From positions 6,944,001 through 7,008,000 of the forward strand of contig NZ_VFOZ01000001.1 in assembly GCF_006716425.1 (NCBI RefSeq): DNA of 64,000 nucleotides, written 5' to 3'. Within the stretch, counting starts at the first letter, position 1; every line of letters begins with the position of its first letter. A program made the position numbers and the translations under genes. The DNA comes from Actinoallomurus bryophytorum (GTDB lineage: Bacteria; Actinomycetota; Actinomycetes; Streptosporangiales; Streptosporangiaceae). Below the pieces are notes generated by a model. It worked only from the letters and a program-made list of their open reading frames with translations, did not search any database and was not told the origin of the DNA. This document shows, in pieces, positions 33,182 through 41,267 of the stretch.

Positions 33182-35857
33182 ATGAAACTGCGGCGGGGAC
33201 GATTGCGAATGCTGATCGCAATCACCGTGGCGGCCGTCCTGGCCGCCGGAATGGCCGGCTGGCTGGCGACGCGCGGCGGCGCCGACGGGGTGCGGACGCT
33301 GTCGACGCGCATCGCGGTGACCGACGGCCCGCACGACGACCAGCACGTCAGCCTGGACGCCACCTTCTACACGCCGTCCGGCCGGCACGGCCGGGTGCCC
33401 GCGATCCTCGTGGCCCACGGCTTCGGCGGCAGCAAGGACGACGTACGCGAGGAGGCCGAGACCCTCACCCGGCACGGTTACGCCGTCCTCGCCTGGTCCG
33501 CCCGTGGTTTCGGCCGGACGACGGGAGAGATCAGCCTCGACTCTCCCGACTACGACGTCAAGGACGTCCGGCAGCTCGTCGACTGGCTGGCCCGCCGTCC
33601 GGAGGTCCGGCTCGACGGGCCGGGCGATCCTCGTGTCGGCATCACCGGGGCGTCCTACGGCGGCGCCATCTCCCTGCTCGCGCCGGCCTACGACCCGCGC
33701 ATCGACGCGACCGTCCCGCAGATCACCTGGTACGATCTCGCCGACGCGCTGTTCCCCAACGCCGGCGGCAACGGTGCGCGGACCGGTGTGTTCAAGAAGC
33801 TCTGGGCCGGGATCTTCTTCGCCGGCGGGAGCGCGTCCGGGTCCGGTGGTTCCTGCGGCCGGTTCCTGCCGTCGATCTGCGCGATGTACCAGAAGGTGGC
33901 CGAGACCGGGCGGCCCACCGCCGAGGCCGTCGCCATGCTGCGGCGGTCCAGCCCCTCCTCGGTCGCCGGCCGGATTCACGCGCCGACACTGCTCATCCAG
34001 GGCCAGACCGACTCGCTCTTTCCCTTCGACCAGGCCGACGCCAACGCGCGCGCCATCACCGGCGCACCGGTCTCGGTGCTGTGGTACCAGGGCGGCCACG
34101 ACGGCGGCGACCCCGAGACCGCACGGGTCAACGGCGCGATGAGGGACTGGTTCGGCCGCTACCTCGACGGGAAGGGGCCGGCGCAGCCCGCCTTCACCGT
34201 GACCCGCGCCGGTGGCATCGACTCCTCCACCCAGCAGCAGCGGATCAGCGCGGCCACCTCCGCCCGCTATCCGGGCCTGTTCGGCTCCGGCTCGCGTACG
34301 CTGCCGCTGTCCGGCGCCCCGCAGACGGTGCAGAACCCGGCCGGGGGCGCGCCCGCCTCGTTGTCCGCGCTTCCCGGTTTCGGTGCGCTGTCCACGTTCG
34401 ACACGCTGCCCGGCGAGGCCGGCACGGGCGGCGCCGGAGGCGGTCTCGGCGTCGACACCCCCGGCCAGCAGGCGGTCTTCGACTCGGCTCCGCTCCCGCA
34501 GGCGCTCCGCCTCACCGGATCGGCCCGCGTACGCGTGCACGCCTCCGTGCAGGCGACATTGTTCGCCAAGATCTTCGACGTGGGCTCGGACGGCCGGATC
34601 GCCCTGACACGACGGCTCGTGTCACCGGTCACCATCGCCCCGGGGCAGGCCGACCCGGTGATCTCGCTGCCTCCGATGGACTACCGGTTCGACCGTGGGC
34701 ACCGCATCCGGGTGGTGCTGTCCACGACCGACATGGGATACGCGATGCCCGCGAAGCCCGCCTCGTACCAGGTGTCGATCACCTCACCGCTGTCGGTACC
34801 GGTCGACGCGGACCTGGCGACACCGCCCAGCCCGCTGCCCTGGTGGACCTGGGGCCTGCCGCTCATCGGGCTGGCCGTCATGGCCGGCCTCATGCTCACC
34901 GGCCGCGGCCGCGGCCGCGCCAGGGGCACCGTCGTCGGGGACGAGAACGTACCGCTGAAGATCACCCAGCTGACCAAGCGGTACAAGAACGGGTTGCTCG
35001 CCGTCGACGACCTGTCCTTCGAGGTCGAACGCGGGCAGGTGCTCGGCCTGCTCGGTCCCAACGGGGCGGGTAAGACGACCACCCTGCGCATGCTCATGGG
35101 ACTGATCACACCGGACTCCGGGGCGATCGAGCTGTTCGGGCGGCGAGTCAGCCCCGGAGCGCCCGTTCTGTCGAGGATCGGATCATTCGTCGAAGGGCCG
35201 GGCTTCCTGCCCCACCTGTCCGGCCACGACAACCTCACGCTGTACTGGCGTGCCACCGGGCGACCTGCCGAGGACTCGCACCTGACCGAGGCCCTGGACA
35301 TCGCCGGCCTGGGCGACGCCCTCAGCCGGTCGGTGCGCACCTACTCCCACGGCATGCGGCAGCGGCTGGCCATCGCGCAGGCCATGCTCGGCCTCCCCGA
35401 CCTGCTCGTCCTGGACGAGCCGACGAACGGGCTCGACCCACCGCAGATCGCCGAGATGCGCGAGGTCCTCACCCGGTACGCCGCCGCCGGGCGCACCGTG
35501 ATCGTCTCGAGCCACCTCCTCGCCGAGGTCGAGAAGACCTGCACGCACGTCGTCGTCATGCACCGAGGCACCCAGGTCGCGACCGGACCGGTGGCCCAGA
35601 TCGCGGGCCAGGAGGGCACGTACATCATCGGCACCTCCGACGCCGACCGCGCGGTGGCGGTCCTGGAGTCACTCGAGGGTGTCGGAAAGGTCGAGCCGTA
35701 TCCGCCCGGCGTGCTGGCGCATCTGAACGGCACGCCGCCATCCGACGCGGTGGCCACGCTCGTCGCGGCCGGCCTGAAGGTCGACCGGGTCATGCCGCAC
35801 CGCCGCCTTGAGGACGCCTTCCTCACGCTCATCGGGCAAGGAGCCGACAATGGCTGA
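33182..35857 (+). CDS. Secreted-type S15 hydrolase fused to ABC ATPase
   Basis: 891-residue fusion. Residues 1-35 form a signal anchor; then comes an X-Pro peptidase/CocE-type alpha/beta hydrolase with nucleophile motif GITGASYGG, acid in GQTDSLF and His in QGGHDGG, followed by a beta-sandwich; a second transmembrane helix around residues 560-580; and a full ABC ATPase with Walker A GPNGAGKTTT, a variant signature YSHGMRQRL and Walker B LLVLDEPTNGLDP. The hydrolase would be outside and the ATPase inside. The permease gene overlaps by 8 bases. A processing exporter that trims its cargo is suggested; the start codon lacks a clear ribosome site. Confidence 0.88.
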   Translation: MKLRRGRLRMLIAITVAAVLAAGMAGWLATRGGADGVRTLSTRIAVTDGPHDDQHVSLDATFYTPSGRHGRVPAILVAHGFGGSKDDVREEAETLTRHGYAVLAWSARGFGRTTGEISLDSPDYDVKDVRQLVDWLARRPEVRLDGPGDPRVGITGASYGGAISLLAPAYDPRIDATVPQITWYDLADALFPNAGGNGARTGVFKKLWAGIFFAGGSASGSGGSCGRFLPSICAMYQKVAETGRPTAEAVAMLRRSSPSSVAGRIHAPTLLIQGQTDSLFPFDQADANARAITGAPVSVLWYQGGHDGGDPETARVNGAMRDWFGRYLDGKGPAQPAFTVTRAGGIDSSTQQQRISAATSARYPGLFGSGSRTLPLSGAPQTVQNPAGGAPASLSALPGFGALSTFDTLPGEAGTGGAGGGLGVDTPGQQAVFDSAPLPQALRLTGSARVRVHASVQATLFAKIFDVGSDGRIALTRRLVSPVTIAPGQADPVISLPPMDYRFDRGHRIRVVLSTTDMGYAMPAKPASYQVSITSPLSVPVDADLATPPSPLPWWTWGLPLIGLAVMAGLMLTGRGRGRARGTVVGDENVPLKITQLTKRYKNGLLAVDDLSFEVERGQVLGLLGPNGAGKTTTLRMLMGLITPDSGAIELFGRRVSPGAPVLSRIGSFVEGPGFLPHLSGHDNLTLYWRATGRPAEDSHLTEALDIAGLGDALSRSVRTYSHGMRQRLAIAQAMLGLPDLLVLDEPTNGLDPPQIAEMREVLTRYAAAGRTVIVSSHLLAEVEKTCTHVVVMHRGTQVATGPVAQIAGQEGTYIIGTSDADRAVAVLESLEGVGKVEPYPPGVLAHLNGTPPSDAVATLVAAGLKVDRVMPHRRLEDAFLTLIGQGADNG

Positions 35858-36716
35858 GACCCTGTCCCCGCACGACGGGGCGGCCCACGGCTACCGGCCG
35901 AGAGGCACCCTCCCGCTTCGCGTCGAGGCCGTGCGCCAACTGCGGCGGCGCCGTACCCTCGTGGCCTTCGTGCTGCTGATGGCACTGCCCTTGCTCCTGG
36001 TCCTGGCGTTCAAGGTCCGCGGGGCCTCGACGCCGAGCAGCGGGCCGACCGTGATCTCGCTGGGCAACGCCGGCGGGCTGAACTTCACGGCGTTCGTGCT
36101 GTTCGTCTCCGTGAGCTTCCTGCTGGAGGTCGCGGTCGCGCTCTTCTGCGGCGACAGCGTGGCGAGCGAGGCCAACTGGGCCTCGCTGCGCTACCTGCTG
36201 GCGGCGCCGGTGCCCCGCGCGCGGCTGCTCCGGCAGAAGCTCATCGTCTCCCTCGGCCTGGCCGCGCTGTCGGTGATCGTGCTGCCCCTCATGGCGTTCG
36301 TCGCCGGCACCATCGCGTTCGGCTGGCACAACCTGCGGCTGCCCGGCAACGGCGCGGAGATCCCGATCGGCACCGGGCTGGGGCGGATGGCGATCATCAT
36401 CGGGTACGCCCTGGTCGCGCAGCTCGTCGTCGCCGCCCTGGCGTTCCTGCTGTCCGTCGTGACCGACAGCCCGCTGGGCGCCGTCGGCGGCGCCGTCGGG
36501 CTGGTGATCGTCAGTACGATCCTGGACTCGGTCACCGCCCTCGGCGGATGGCGCGACTTCCTGCCCACCCACTGGATGTTCGCCTGGACGGACGTACTCC
36601 AGGCTCAGCCGCTGTGGTCCGGAATGATAAAGGGGGCGTCGCTGTCGGTGACCTATGCCCTGGTGCTGTTCGGGCTGACCGTGCGCGTCTTCCGCGCCAA
36701 GGACGTCATTTCGTGA
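35850..36716 (+). CDS. ABC-2 type transporter permease
   Basis: 288-residue membrane protein with about six helices, including the long first external loop after LVAFVLLMALPLLLVLAF and the WASLRYLLAAPVPRARLLRQK coupling segment typical of ABC-2 permeases. AAGGAG precedes the ATG, which overlaps the end of the ATPase fusion, so the pair forms one transporter. Substrate unknown; ABC-2 systems export drugs, lipids or carbohydrates. Confidence 0.9.
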   Translation: MAETLSPHDGAAHGYRPRGTLPLRVEAVRQLRRRRTLVAFVLLMALPLLLVLAFKVRGASTPSSGPTVISLGNAGGLNFTAFVLFVSVSFLLEVAVALFCGDSVASEANWASLRYLLAAPVPRARLLRQKLIVSLGLAALSVIVLPLMAFVAGTIAFGWHNLRLPGNGAEIPIGTGLGRMAIIIGYALVAQLVVAALAFLLSVVTDSPLGAVGGAVGLVIVSTILDSVTALGGWRDFLPTHWMFAWTDVLQAQPLWSGMIKGASLSVTYALVLFGLTVRVFRAKDVIS

Positions 36717-36765
36717 GCCGCCGCCGGTCGGTCGTCTCAAGGGCGTCCGGCCGGCGCCGGCTCAC
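36713..36765. terminator. Terminator of ABC operon
   Basis: Inverted repeat with 15-base arms (36713-36727 with 36751-36765, one mismatch), starting at the permease stop codon. Confidence 0.65.
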
Positions 36766-36888
36766 GAGTATCTCCTGCGGTCTCCTCGTGTCCCGGTCTC
36801 TCCCCACGGCCGATGGTGGCGGCCGTATCTGACCGGAGGGTGGCCGCGCCCGTCGCCCCCCGACCGCCAGGGATCCCAGTCGGCTTGG

Positions 36889-36934
36889 GCAAATTCCCAT
36901 GCCCGCTGGGACCCGTGAATGACGTCGTCGGGAC
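36889..36934 (+). promoter_or_regulatory. Three-box motif, copy D (for acyltransferase)
   Basis: GCAAATTCC, 10 bases, GGGAC, 15 bases, TCGGGAC; ends 131 bp before the acyltransferase start. A TTTATA hexamer begins 17 bp after the last box, a good -10 position. Confidence 0.7.
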
Positions 36935-37065
36935 TGTGCCGCGTAACTCTCTTTATATCCAATCGCTGTCGGCCTCGGCATCGGGGAGCCGCAGGCCACC
37001 ATGACTTCGAGGTCGCCCGCTACCTCGCGAGTCCACCCTCCGCAGTAGTAGTTAGGGCATTGCAA

Positions 37066-38274
37066 ATGACGACGACCCCCATCGAACCGCCGCCGACACT
37101 CAAGCCCACCAGCCAGCCTCCGCGCGGTCCCGGCTCTCAGCTGTACGCCCTGACCGGGCTACGCGCCGTGGCGGCGTTCACCATCTTCCTGGCCCATCTC
37201 AACGTCTTCTTCCCGGTCACGCACATGCATGCGGTGTTCGAGCTCGGGGGCGCGAGCGTCGGCTACTTCTTCTTGCTTTCCGGCTTCGTGCTCACCTGGA
37301 CGTTCAAGAGTACGGACACGGCGGCCTGGTTCTACGGGCGTCGCATCGCGCGCGTCTGGCCGCTGGCGCTCCTGTCGGCCGTGATCGGGGTCGCCATCGC
37401 GCTCGGCATCTCCGAGCATTCCAAGGTCTCCGAGACGCTCTGGCTGGGAGCCGCCAGCGCCCTGCTCATCCACGCCTGGTTCCAGAACGGGATCTTGAAC
37501 TCGCCGAACACGGTGTCGTGGCCGGTGTCGGTCGAGGCGTTCTACTATGCGATCTTCCCCTTGGTCGTCCGTCTGTTCGTGAACCGCACCATCCGCCAGC
37601 TCGGCTACCTGGCCGCCGCGCTCGTCCTCCTCGGCTGGGGGATCAAGGTGGCGCTGTGGGTGGCCTATCCGCCGTCCGCGGGGCTGACCCCCTCCGCCGC
37701 CACGGCGTTCGTCTACGGCACGATGTCGCCCCCGGCACGCCTGCACGAGTTCCTCCTCGGCGTGGTGGCGGCCGCGGCTCTGCGCAAGGGCTGGCGCAGC
37801 CCCGTTCCGGTGTGGGCCGTCTTCGGCCTGCTGGTCGCCGCGCTCGGGGTCATGTACTACTTCCACGACGCCGCCTGGCGGAGCAACACCATCGTCGACG
37901 CCCTCGACCCGGTGTGCATGCCGCTGATCACCCTGCTCATCGCGTCCGTCGCCACCCGTGAGCTCTCCGGCCGCCGCACCTGGCTGTCCTCCCGGCCGAT
38001 GGTCACCTTCGGCAACTGGTCCTACGCGTTCTTCCTCTTCCACTACCTGACGCTGTACCTGGTCGCGTTGGCGGTGTTCCACAAGCACTCGATGACCGAG
38101 TTCTTCTTCCAGCCGCCCAAGCCCACGTACGGCAACATCACCTGGGCGATCGTCTCCTTCGCCATCGCGCTGGCGTTCTCCGGGCTGGTCCATCACTTCT
38201 TCGAACGCCCGATCGAGGTTCGGCTGCGGAGCTTCTTCCGCCGGCACTTCGCCCGTAGCGAGGCGCCCGCCTGA
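37066..38274 (+). CDS. Membrane acyltransferase, family 3 (OafA/YrhL-like)
   Basis: 402-residue integral membrane O-acyltransferase with about ten helices. The catalytic His is in FTIFLAHLNVFFP, the early Arg in LTGLRAVAAF, and FYGRRIARVWPL is the conserved RxxR region. The family acylates sugars or other hydroxyls, using an acyl-CoA at the inner face and acting at or across the membrane. The ATG at 37066 is the best start although its ribosome site is weak (TAGGG). Motif copy D makes it a regulon member; acylation of a glycosylated product of the GT39 enzyme is a consistent idea. Confidence 0.88.
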   Translation: MTTTPIEPPPTLKPTSQPPRGPGSQLYALTGLRAVAAFTIFLAHLNVFFPVTHMHAVFELGGASVGYFFLLSGFVLTWTFKSTDTAAWFYGRRIARVWPLALLSAVIGVAIALGISEHSKVSETLWLGAASALLIHAWFQNGILNSPNTVSWPVSVEAFYYAIFPLVVRLFVNRTIRQLGYLAAALVLLGWGIKVALWVAYPPSAGLTPSAATAFVYGTMSPPARLHEFLLGVVAAAALRKGWRSPVPVWAVFGLLVAALGVMYYFHDAAWRSNTIVDALDPVCMPLITLLIASVATRELSGRRTWLSSRPMVTFGNWSYAFFLFHYLTLYLVALAVFHKHSMTEFFFQPPKPTYGNITWAIVSFAIALAFSGLVHHFFERPIEVRLRSFFRRHFARSEAPA

Positions 38275-38299
38275 ACGACCGGAAAGCGAGAAGACCGCA

Positions 38300-38339
38300 C
38301 CTGGGCGGCGCCATCGACGAACAGCGGGCGCCGTCCAGG
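38300..38339. terminator. Terminator of acyltransferase gene
   Basis: 13-base arms (38300-38312 with 38327-38339, one mismatch), 25 bp after the stop. Confidence 0.7.
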
Positions 38340-38394
38340 TCGCGTCGAGGAGGCGCACCGGGACGGGGCATGACTCTTGCCCCTCCGGTGCTAG

Positions 38395-39339
38395 GGCGTG
38401 TCCTCAAAGCTGGCTGGGTTGGTCTGGTTTGATCTTGGTTTGTGGTGCGTAGGCATGAGTTGAGTGATGAGCAGTGGCAGGTGATTGAGCCGTTGCTGCC
38501 TGTTTCGGGTGCTGCTGGGCGGCCGCGGGTGGATGACCGGCGGGTGATCAATGGGATGTTGTTCAAGGCCAAGACCGGGGTGGCCTGGCGGGATCTGCCG
38601 GAGCGGTACGGGCCGTGGAAGACGGTCTACAACCGGTTTTGGCGCTGGTCTCGTAACGGCACGCTCACGATGCTGGTCTCTAAGGCGCAGGTGATCGCCG
38701 AGGCGATCGATGAACTGGACCGGGAGGTGTCGGTGGATTCCTCCATCGTGCGGGCCCATCAGCACGCCGCCGGAGCCCGTCGTCTGGCGGCCGGCCGCAC
38801 AGGGGGCACAATCGCCGGTCGGGCAGGCCGAACCAGTTGATCATGCTATCGGCCGGTCCCGGGGCGGTGTCACGACAAAGATCCATCTTGCCTGTGATGG
38901 TCACGGTCGGCCCCTGTCGGTCGTGCTGACGGGCGGGAACGTCAATGACTGCACCATGTTCGAGCAGGTGATGGCCGGGATCTGCATCCGCCGTCACCCC
39001 GCGCAGCGGCCCGGGCGGCCTTGGCGGCGTCCGGTGCGGGTGATCGCCGATAAGGGTTACAGCTCCCGCGCGATCCGCGCCTACCTGCGCCGCCGTGGTA
39101 TCGCTGCGACCATCCCCGAACGAGTCGACCAGCAAGCCGGCCGTCGGCGCCGCGGCTCACAAGGGGGCCGGCCACCCGCCTTCGACCCCCGCGTCTACCG
39201 CCGGCGCAACGTCGTCGAACGCTGCTTCGGCCGCCTCAAGCAGTACCGCGCCATCGCCACCCGCTATGACAAGACCGCCCAGTCCTACCAAGGGATGATC
39301 GACCTGGCCACCCTGCTCATATGGCTTTGAGGACAGGCT
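38395..39339 (+). mobile_element. IS5-family insertion sequence
   Basis: 945-bp element with 16-bp terminal inverted repeats (GGCGTGTCCTCAAAGC at the left, the complement of AGCCTGTCCTCAAAGC at the right, 14 of 16 matching) and a CTAG target duplication at 38391-38394 and 39340-39343. It carries one transposase in two overlapping frames (IS427 subgroup pattern). Clean ends and duplication indicate recent insertion. It sits between the acyltransferase and regulator 2 and breaks no gene. Its right edge touches a MITE whose ends also begin GGCGTGTC. Confidence 0.85.
38442..39330 (+). CDS. IS5-family transposase, two frames
   Basis: The N-terminal part (38442-38840) has the DUF4096 domain (LSDEQWQVIEPLLP; DLPERYGPWKTVYNRFWRW) and the first catalytic Asp in VSVDSSIVRAHQHAAGA. 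The C-terminal part, in the next frame up to 39330, has IHLACDGHGRPLSVVLTGGNVNDC, the second Asp in VIADKGYSS and the Glu in NVVERCFGRLKQYRAIATRYDK. The frames overlap from about 38710 to 38840, and the switch should fall between the HQHAAGARR and DHAIGRSRGG codons. IS427-type elements use programmed frameshifting here, so the gene may be active rather than broken; a simple frameshift mutation is the alternative. Confidence 0.85.
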
Positions 39340-39342
39340 CTA

Positions 39343-39502
39343 GGGCGTGTCTGACAAACCCTCGTCCTACTGCGCGGCGTCCAGGCGGCGCCTCGCCGCG
39401 TTGTCGTCGGTCGCCAGCCAACACCAGGCTGACTCCCTCCTCCGCCTTGCGACGCACCACCTGGACGCCGCTCGCTACGAACAGGATTTGTCAGACACGC
39501 CC
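39343..39502. repeat. MITE-like 160-bp hairpin element
   Basis: Perfect 16-bp terminal inverted repeats, GGGCGTGTCTGACAAA at 39343-39358 and its complement at 39487-39502, plus an inner pair GCGGCGTCCAGG (39374-39385) and its complement (39460-39471). There is no gene inside. The ends resemble IS5-type termini of actinomycetes, so it is a non-autonomous relative of such an element. Its right end lies 6 bp from the stop codon of regulator 2 and could act as its terminator. Confidence 0.7.
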
Positions 39503-39507
39503 TGCCG

Positions 39508-40158
39508 TCACTCCCCGAGCCCCGCGCGGCGGGCGCGGATCGCGGCCTCGGTGCGGTGGGTCACCTGGAGTTTGCAGAAGATACGGGACAGATAGTTGCG
39601 TACCGTCTTGATGGAGAGGTCCAGCTCGCGCGCGATCACGGAGTTGGGCTGCCCCTCGGCGACCAGACGGAGCACGTCGCGCTCCCGGTCGGTGAGCTCG
39701 GGGAACGGGACGGCCAGCTGAACCGGCTTGGCGATGTGGTCGACGATGCGGTTCGCGATCTGCGAACCGAAGATCGCTTCACCCTGGCCGACGGCCTTGA
39801 CCGCCCGGACGATGTCCTCCAGGCCGGCGCCTTTGAGCAGGTAGCCCCGCGCGCCGGCACGCATGGCGGCCATGACCGAGTCGAGGTCGTCGACGATGGT
39901 CAGGATGAGGACGGCACTGCGCGGGCGTTCCGCCATGATCGCCCTGGTGGCGGCGATCCCGTTCATCTGCGGCATGTCCACGTCCATCAGCACGATATCG
40001 GGCAGTAATCTGCGTGCCTGTTCGACCGCGGACTTGCCGTTTCTTGCCTCAGCCACGACCTCGACCTCGGGGATGGCGTCGAGCGCTATCTTCAAACCCA
40101 TCAGGAAAACCGGATGATCATCTGCAATCAGGACGCGTATGGGACATTCGGTCGGCAT
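39508..40158 (-). CDS. NarL/LuxR-type response regulator 2
   Basis: 216-residue response regulator closely similar to the one at 22100-22822 along its full length. Receiver: VLIADDHPVF, phosphoacceptor DIVLMDVDMPQMNG, YLLKGAG. DNA-binding part: ELTDRERDVLRLVAEGQ and IARELDLSIKTVRNYLSRIFCKL. The recognition helices are almost identical, so both should bind the same DNA. The start at 40158 was chosen at the homologous position; an ATG at 40167 is possible. A palindrome TGAGG-TCG-CCTCA at 40172-40184 lies directly upstream, in the 137-bp gap after cupin 2. Confidence 0.9.
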   Translation of the reverse strand: MPTECPIRVLIADDHPVFLMGLKIALDAIPEVEVVAEARNGKSAVEQARRLLPDIVLMDVDMPQMNGIAATRAIMAERPRSAVLILTIVDDLDSVMAAMRAGARGYLLKGAGLEDIVRAVKAVGQGEAIFGSQIANRIVDHIAKPVQLAVPFPELTDRERDVLRLVAEGQPNSVIARELDLSIKTVRNYLSRIFCKLQVTHRTEAAIRARRAGLGE

Positions 40159-40295
40159 AGTCACCATTCCCTGAGGTCGCCTCACAGATGGAGCTGTATA
40201 CAGCATTACTGCGGACGCGACAAAAGTACACATCGAAATACGGGAGCGGTTTTCCAGTGGCGGACCGTAGCCAAGTCCGTGCTTCGGGTAATGGT

Positions 40296-40793
40296 TCAGT
40301 GCCCGGGCGGTTCGCCAATGCCCGGCGGCATACCGAGCACTTCCACGCCGTACGCCGCCAGTGACGCGACGAGGCGACCGATGTCGGGAACCTCGGTGAC
40401 GGGCGGCGGGATCGTCAGGGATTCGGCGGGACGGCCGGTGTCGAGGAACCAGCGTTCGAAACCGGCAGGCGTGGCGAAGATCAGGAAGCGGACCGTCTCG
40501 GACTCCACCCGGAACGTGTGCGGCAGGCCGCGGGGCGCGTACGCCACCGAGCCGGCCGGGGTCGGGTAGGACTTGCCGTCGACCTCCACCGTGATCTCGC
40601 CCTCGAGAACGATGTAGAGCTCGTCCTCTCGCGTGTGCCGGCGTACCGGCGCGGTATAACCGCGAGCGGACCTGTGCTCGGCCAGCCAGAACAGGCCGTC
40701 GGTATCCTCGCCGGTCGCCTTGAACTGCATCAGGGCGCCCATGTGCCAGATGGCACGGCCCTCCTCCGATGCGGCACGGAACGGTGGGCTCAT
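40296..40793 (-). CDS. Cupin-domain protein 2
   Basis: 165-residue cupin paralogous to the one at 22908-23387: same opening (GRAIWHMGALMQFKATGEDT), metal motif RRHTREDELYIVLEGE and second motif YAPRGLPHTFRV. The first histidine of the HxH pair is Arg here (RRH instead of HRH), so metal binding may differ between the copies. ATG at 40793 with GAGGAGGA upstream. First gene of the cupin 2-regulator 2 cassette, divergent from the TcmI cyclase-carboxylase operon, with motif copy I 46 bp before the start. Confidence 0.85.
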   Translation of the reverse strand: MSPPFRAASEEGRAIWHMGALMQFKATGEDTDGLFWLAEHRSARGYTAPVRRHTREDELYIVLEGEITVEVDGKSYPTPAGSVAYAPRGLPHTFRVESETVRFLIFATPAGFERWFLDTGRPAESLTIPPPVTEVPDIGRLVASLAAYGVEVLGMPPGIGEPPGH

Positions 40794-40839
40794 GGGTCCT
40801 CCTCGACGTCGCACCGAGGCCGACTATCTCCCGGCCGTA

Positions 40840-40882
40840 CGGCCCGCGTCGTGAGCACGGAGTCCCGCCGGCCGCAGGAAAA
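40840..40882 (-). promoter_or_regulatory. Three-box motif, copy I (for cupin 2/regulator 2)
   Basis: Minus strand: CTTTTCC, 10 bases, GGGAC, 15 bases (with GTGCTCACGACG), CGGGCCG. Very close to copy H; together they show that the duplicated cassettes kept their regulatory site. Confidence 0.6.
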
Positions 40883-40971
40883 GACCCGGACGGCCGTCTC
40901 CCGTATCCCGGCCGGCCCGGGACCGGGGCCGGAACAGCGGGTGACCACCCCCGCGTCCCATCCCGGCCGGT

Positions 40972-41016
40972 GCAGATTCCGGCGCCGAAAGGACAGTTGG
41001 CTCATGCCATCGGGAC
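40972..41016 (+). promoter_or_regulatory. Three-box motif, copy E (for cyclase-acc operon)
   Basis: GCAGATTCC, 9 bases, AGGAC, 15 bases (with TTGGCTCATGCCA), TCGGGAC. It ends 251 bp before the TcmI-type cyclase start; the gap between has no convincing gene. Spacing and inner sequence match copy G of the accC operon most closely. Confidence 0.7.
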
Positions 41017-41267
41017 GATCCCGGCGCGAGACTGACGGCACGTCAAGTCACGCCGAGGAGTCACCATGACGGGTCATTCGCATCGCAGGGAGACTCGCGT
41101 GATCGGCCTTCGGACGACGTTTTCCGCCCGGCGAACCGGGCTGGGCCACCGCCGGGCCGGCCGACCGATGACGGCCGCGGATGTTCTGATACCGGGCGCG
41201 ATAAGGGAACGTGACCGCGTGCGGTGCCGCGTAGCGAAAAACCCCCGCCAAGCCAGAGAGGTGGCAC

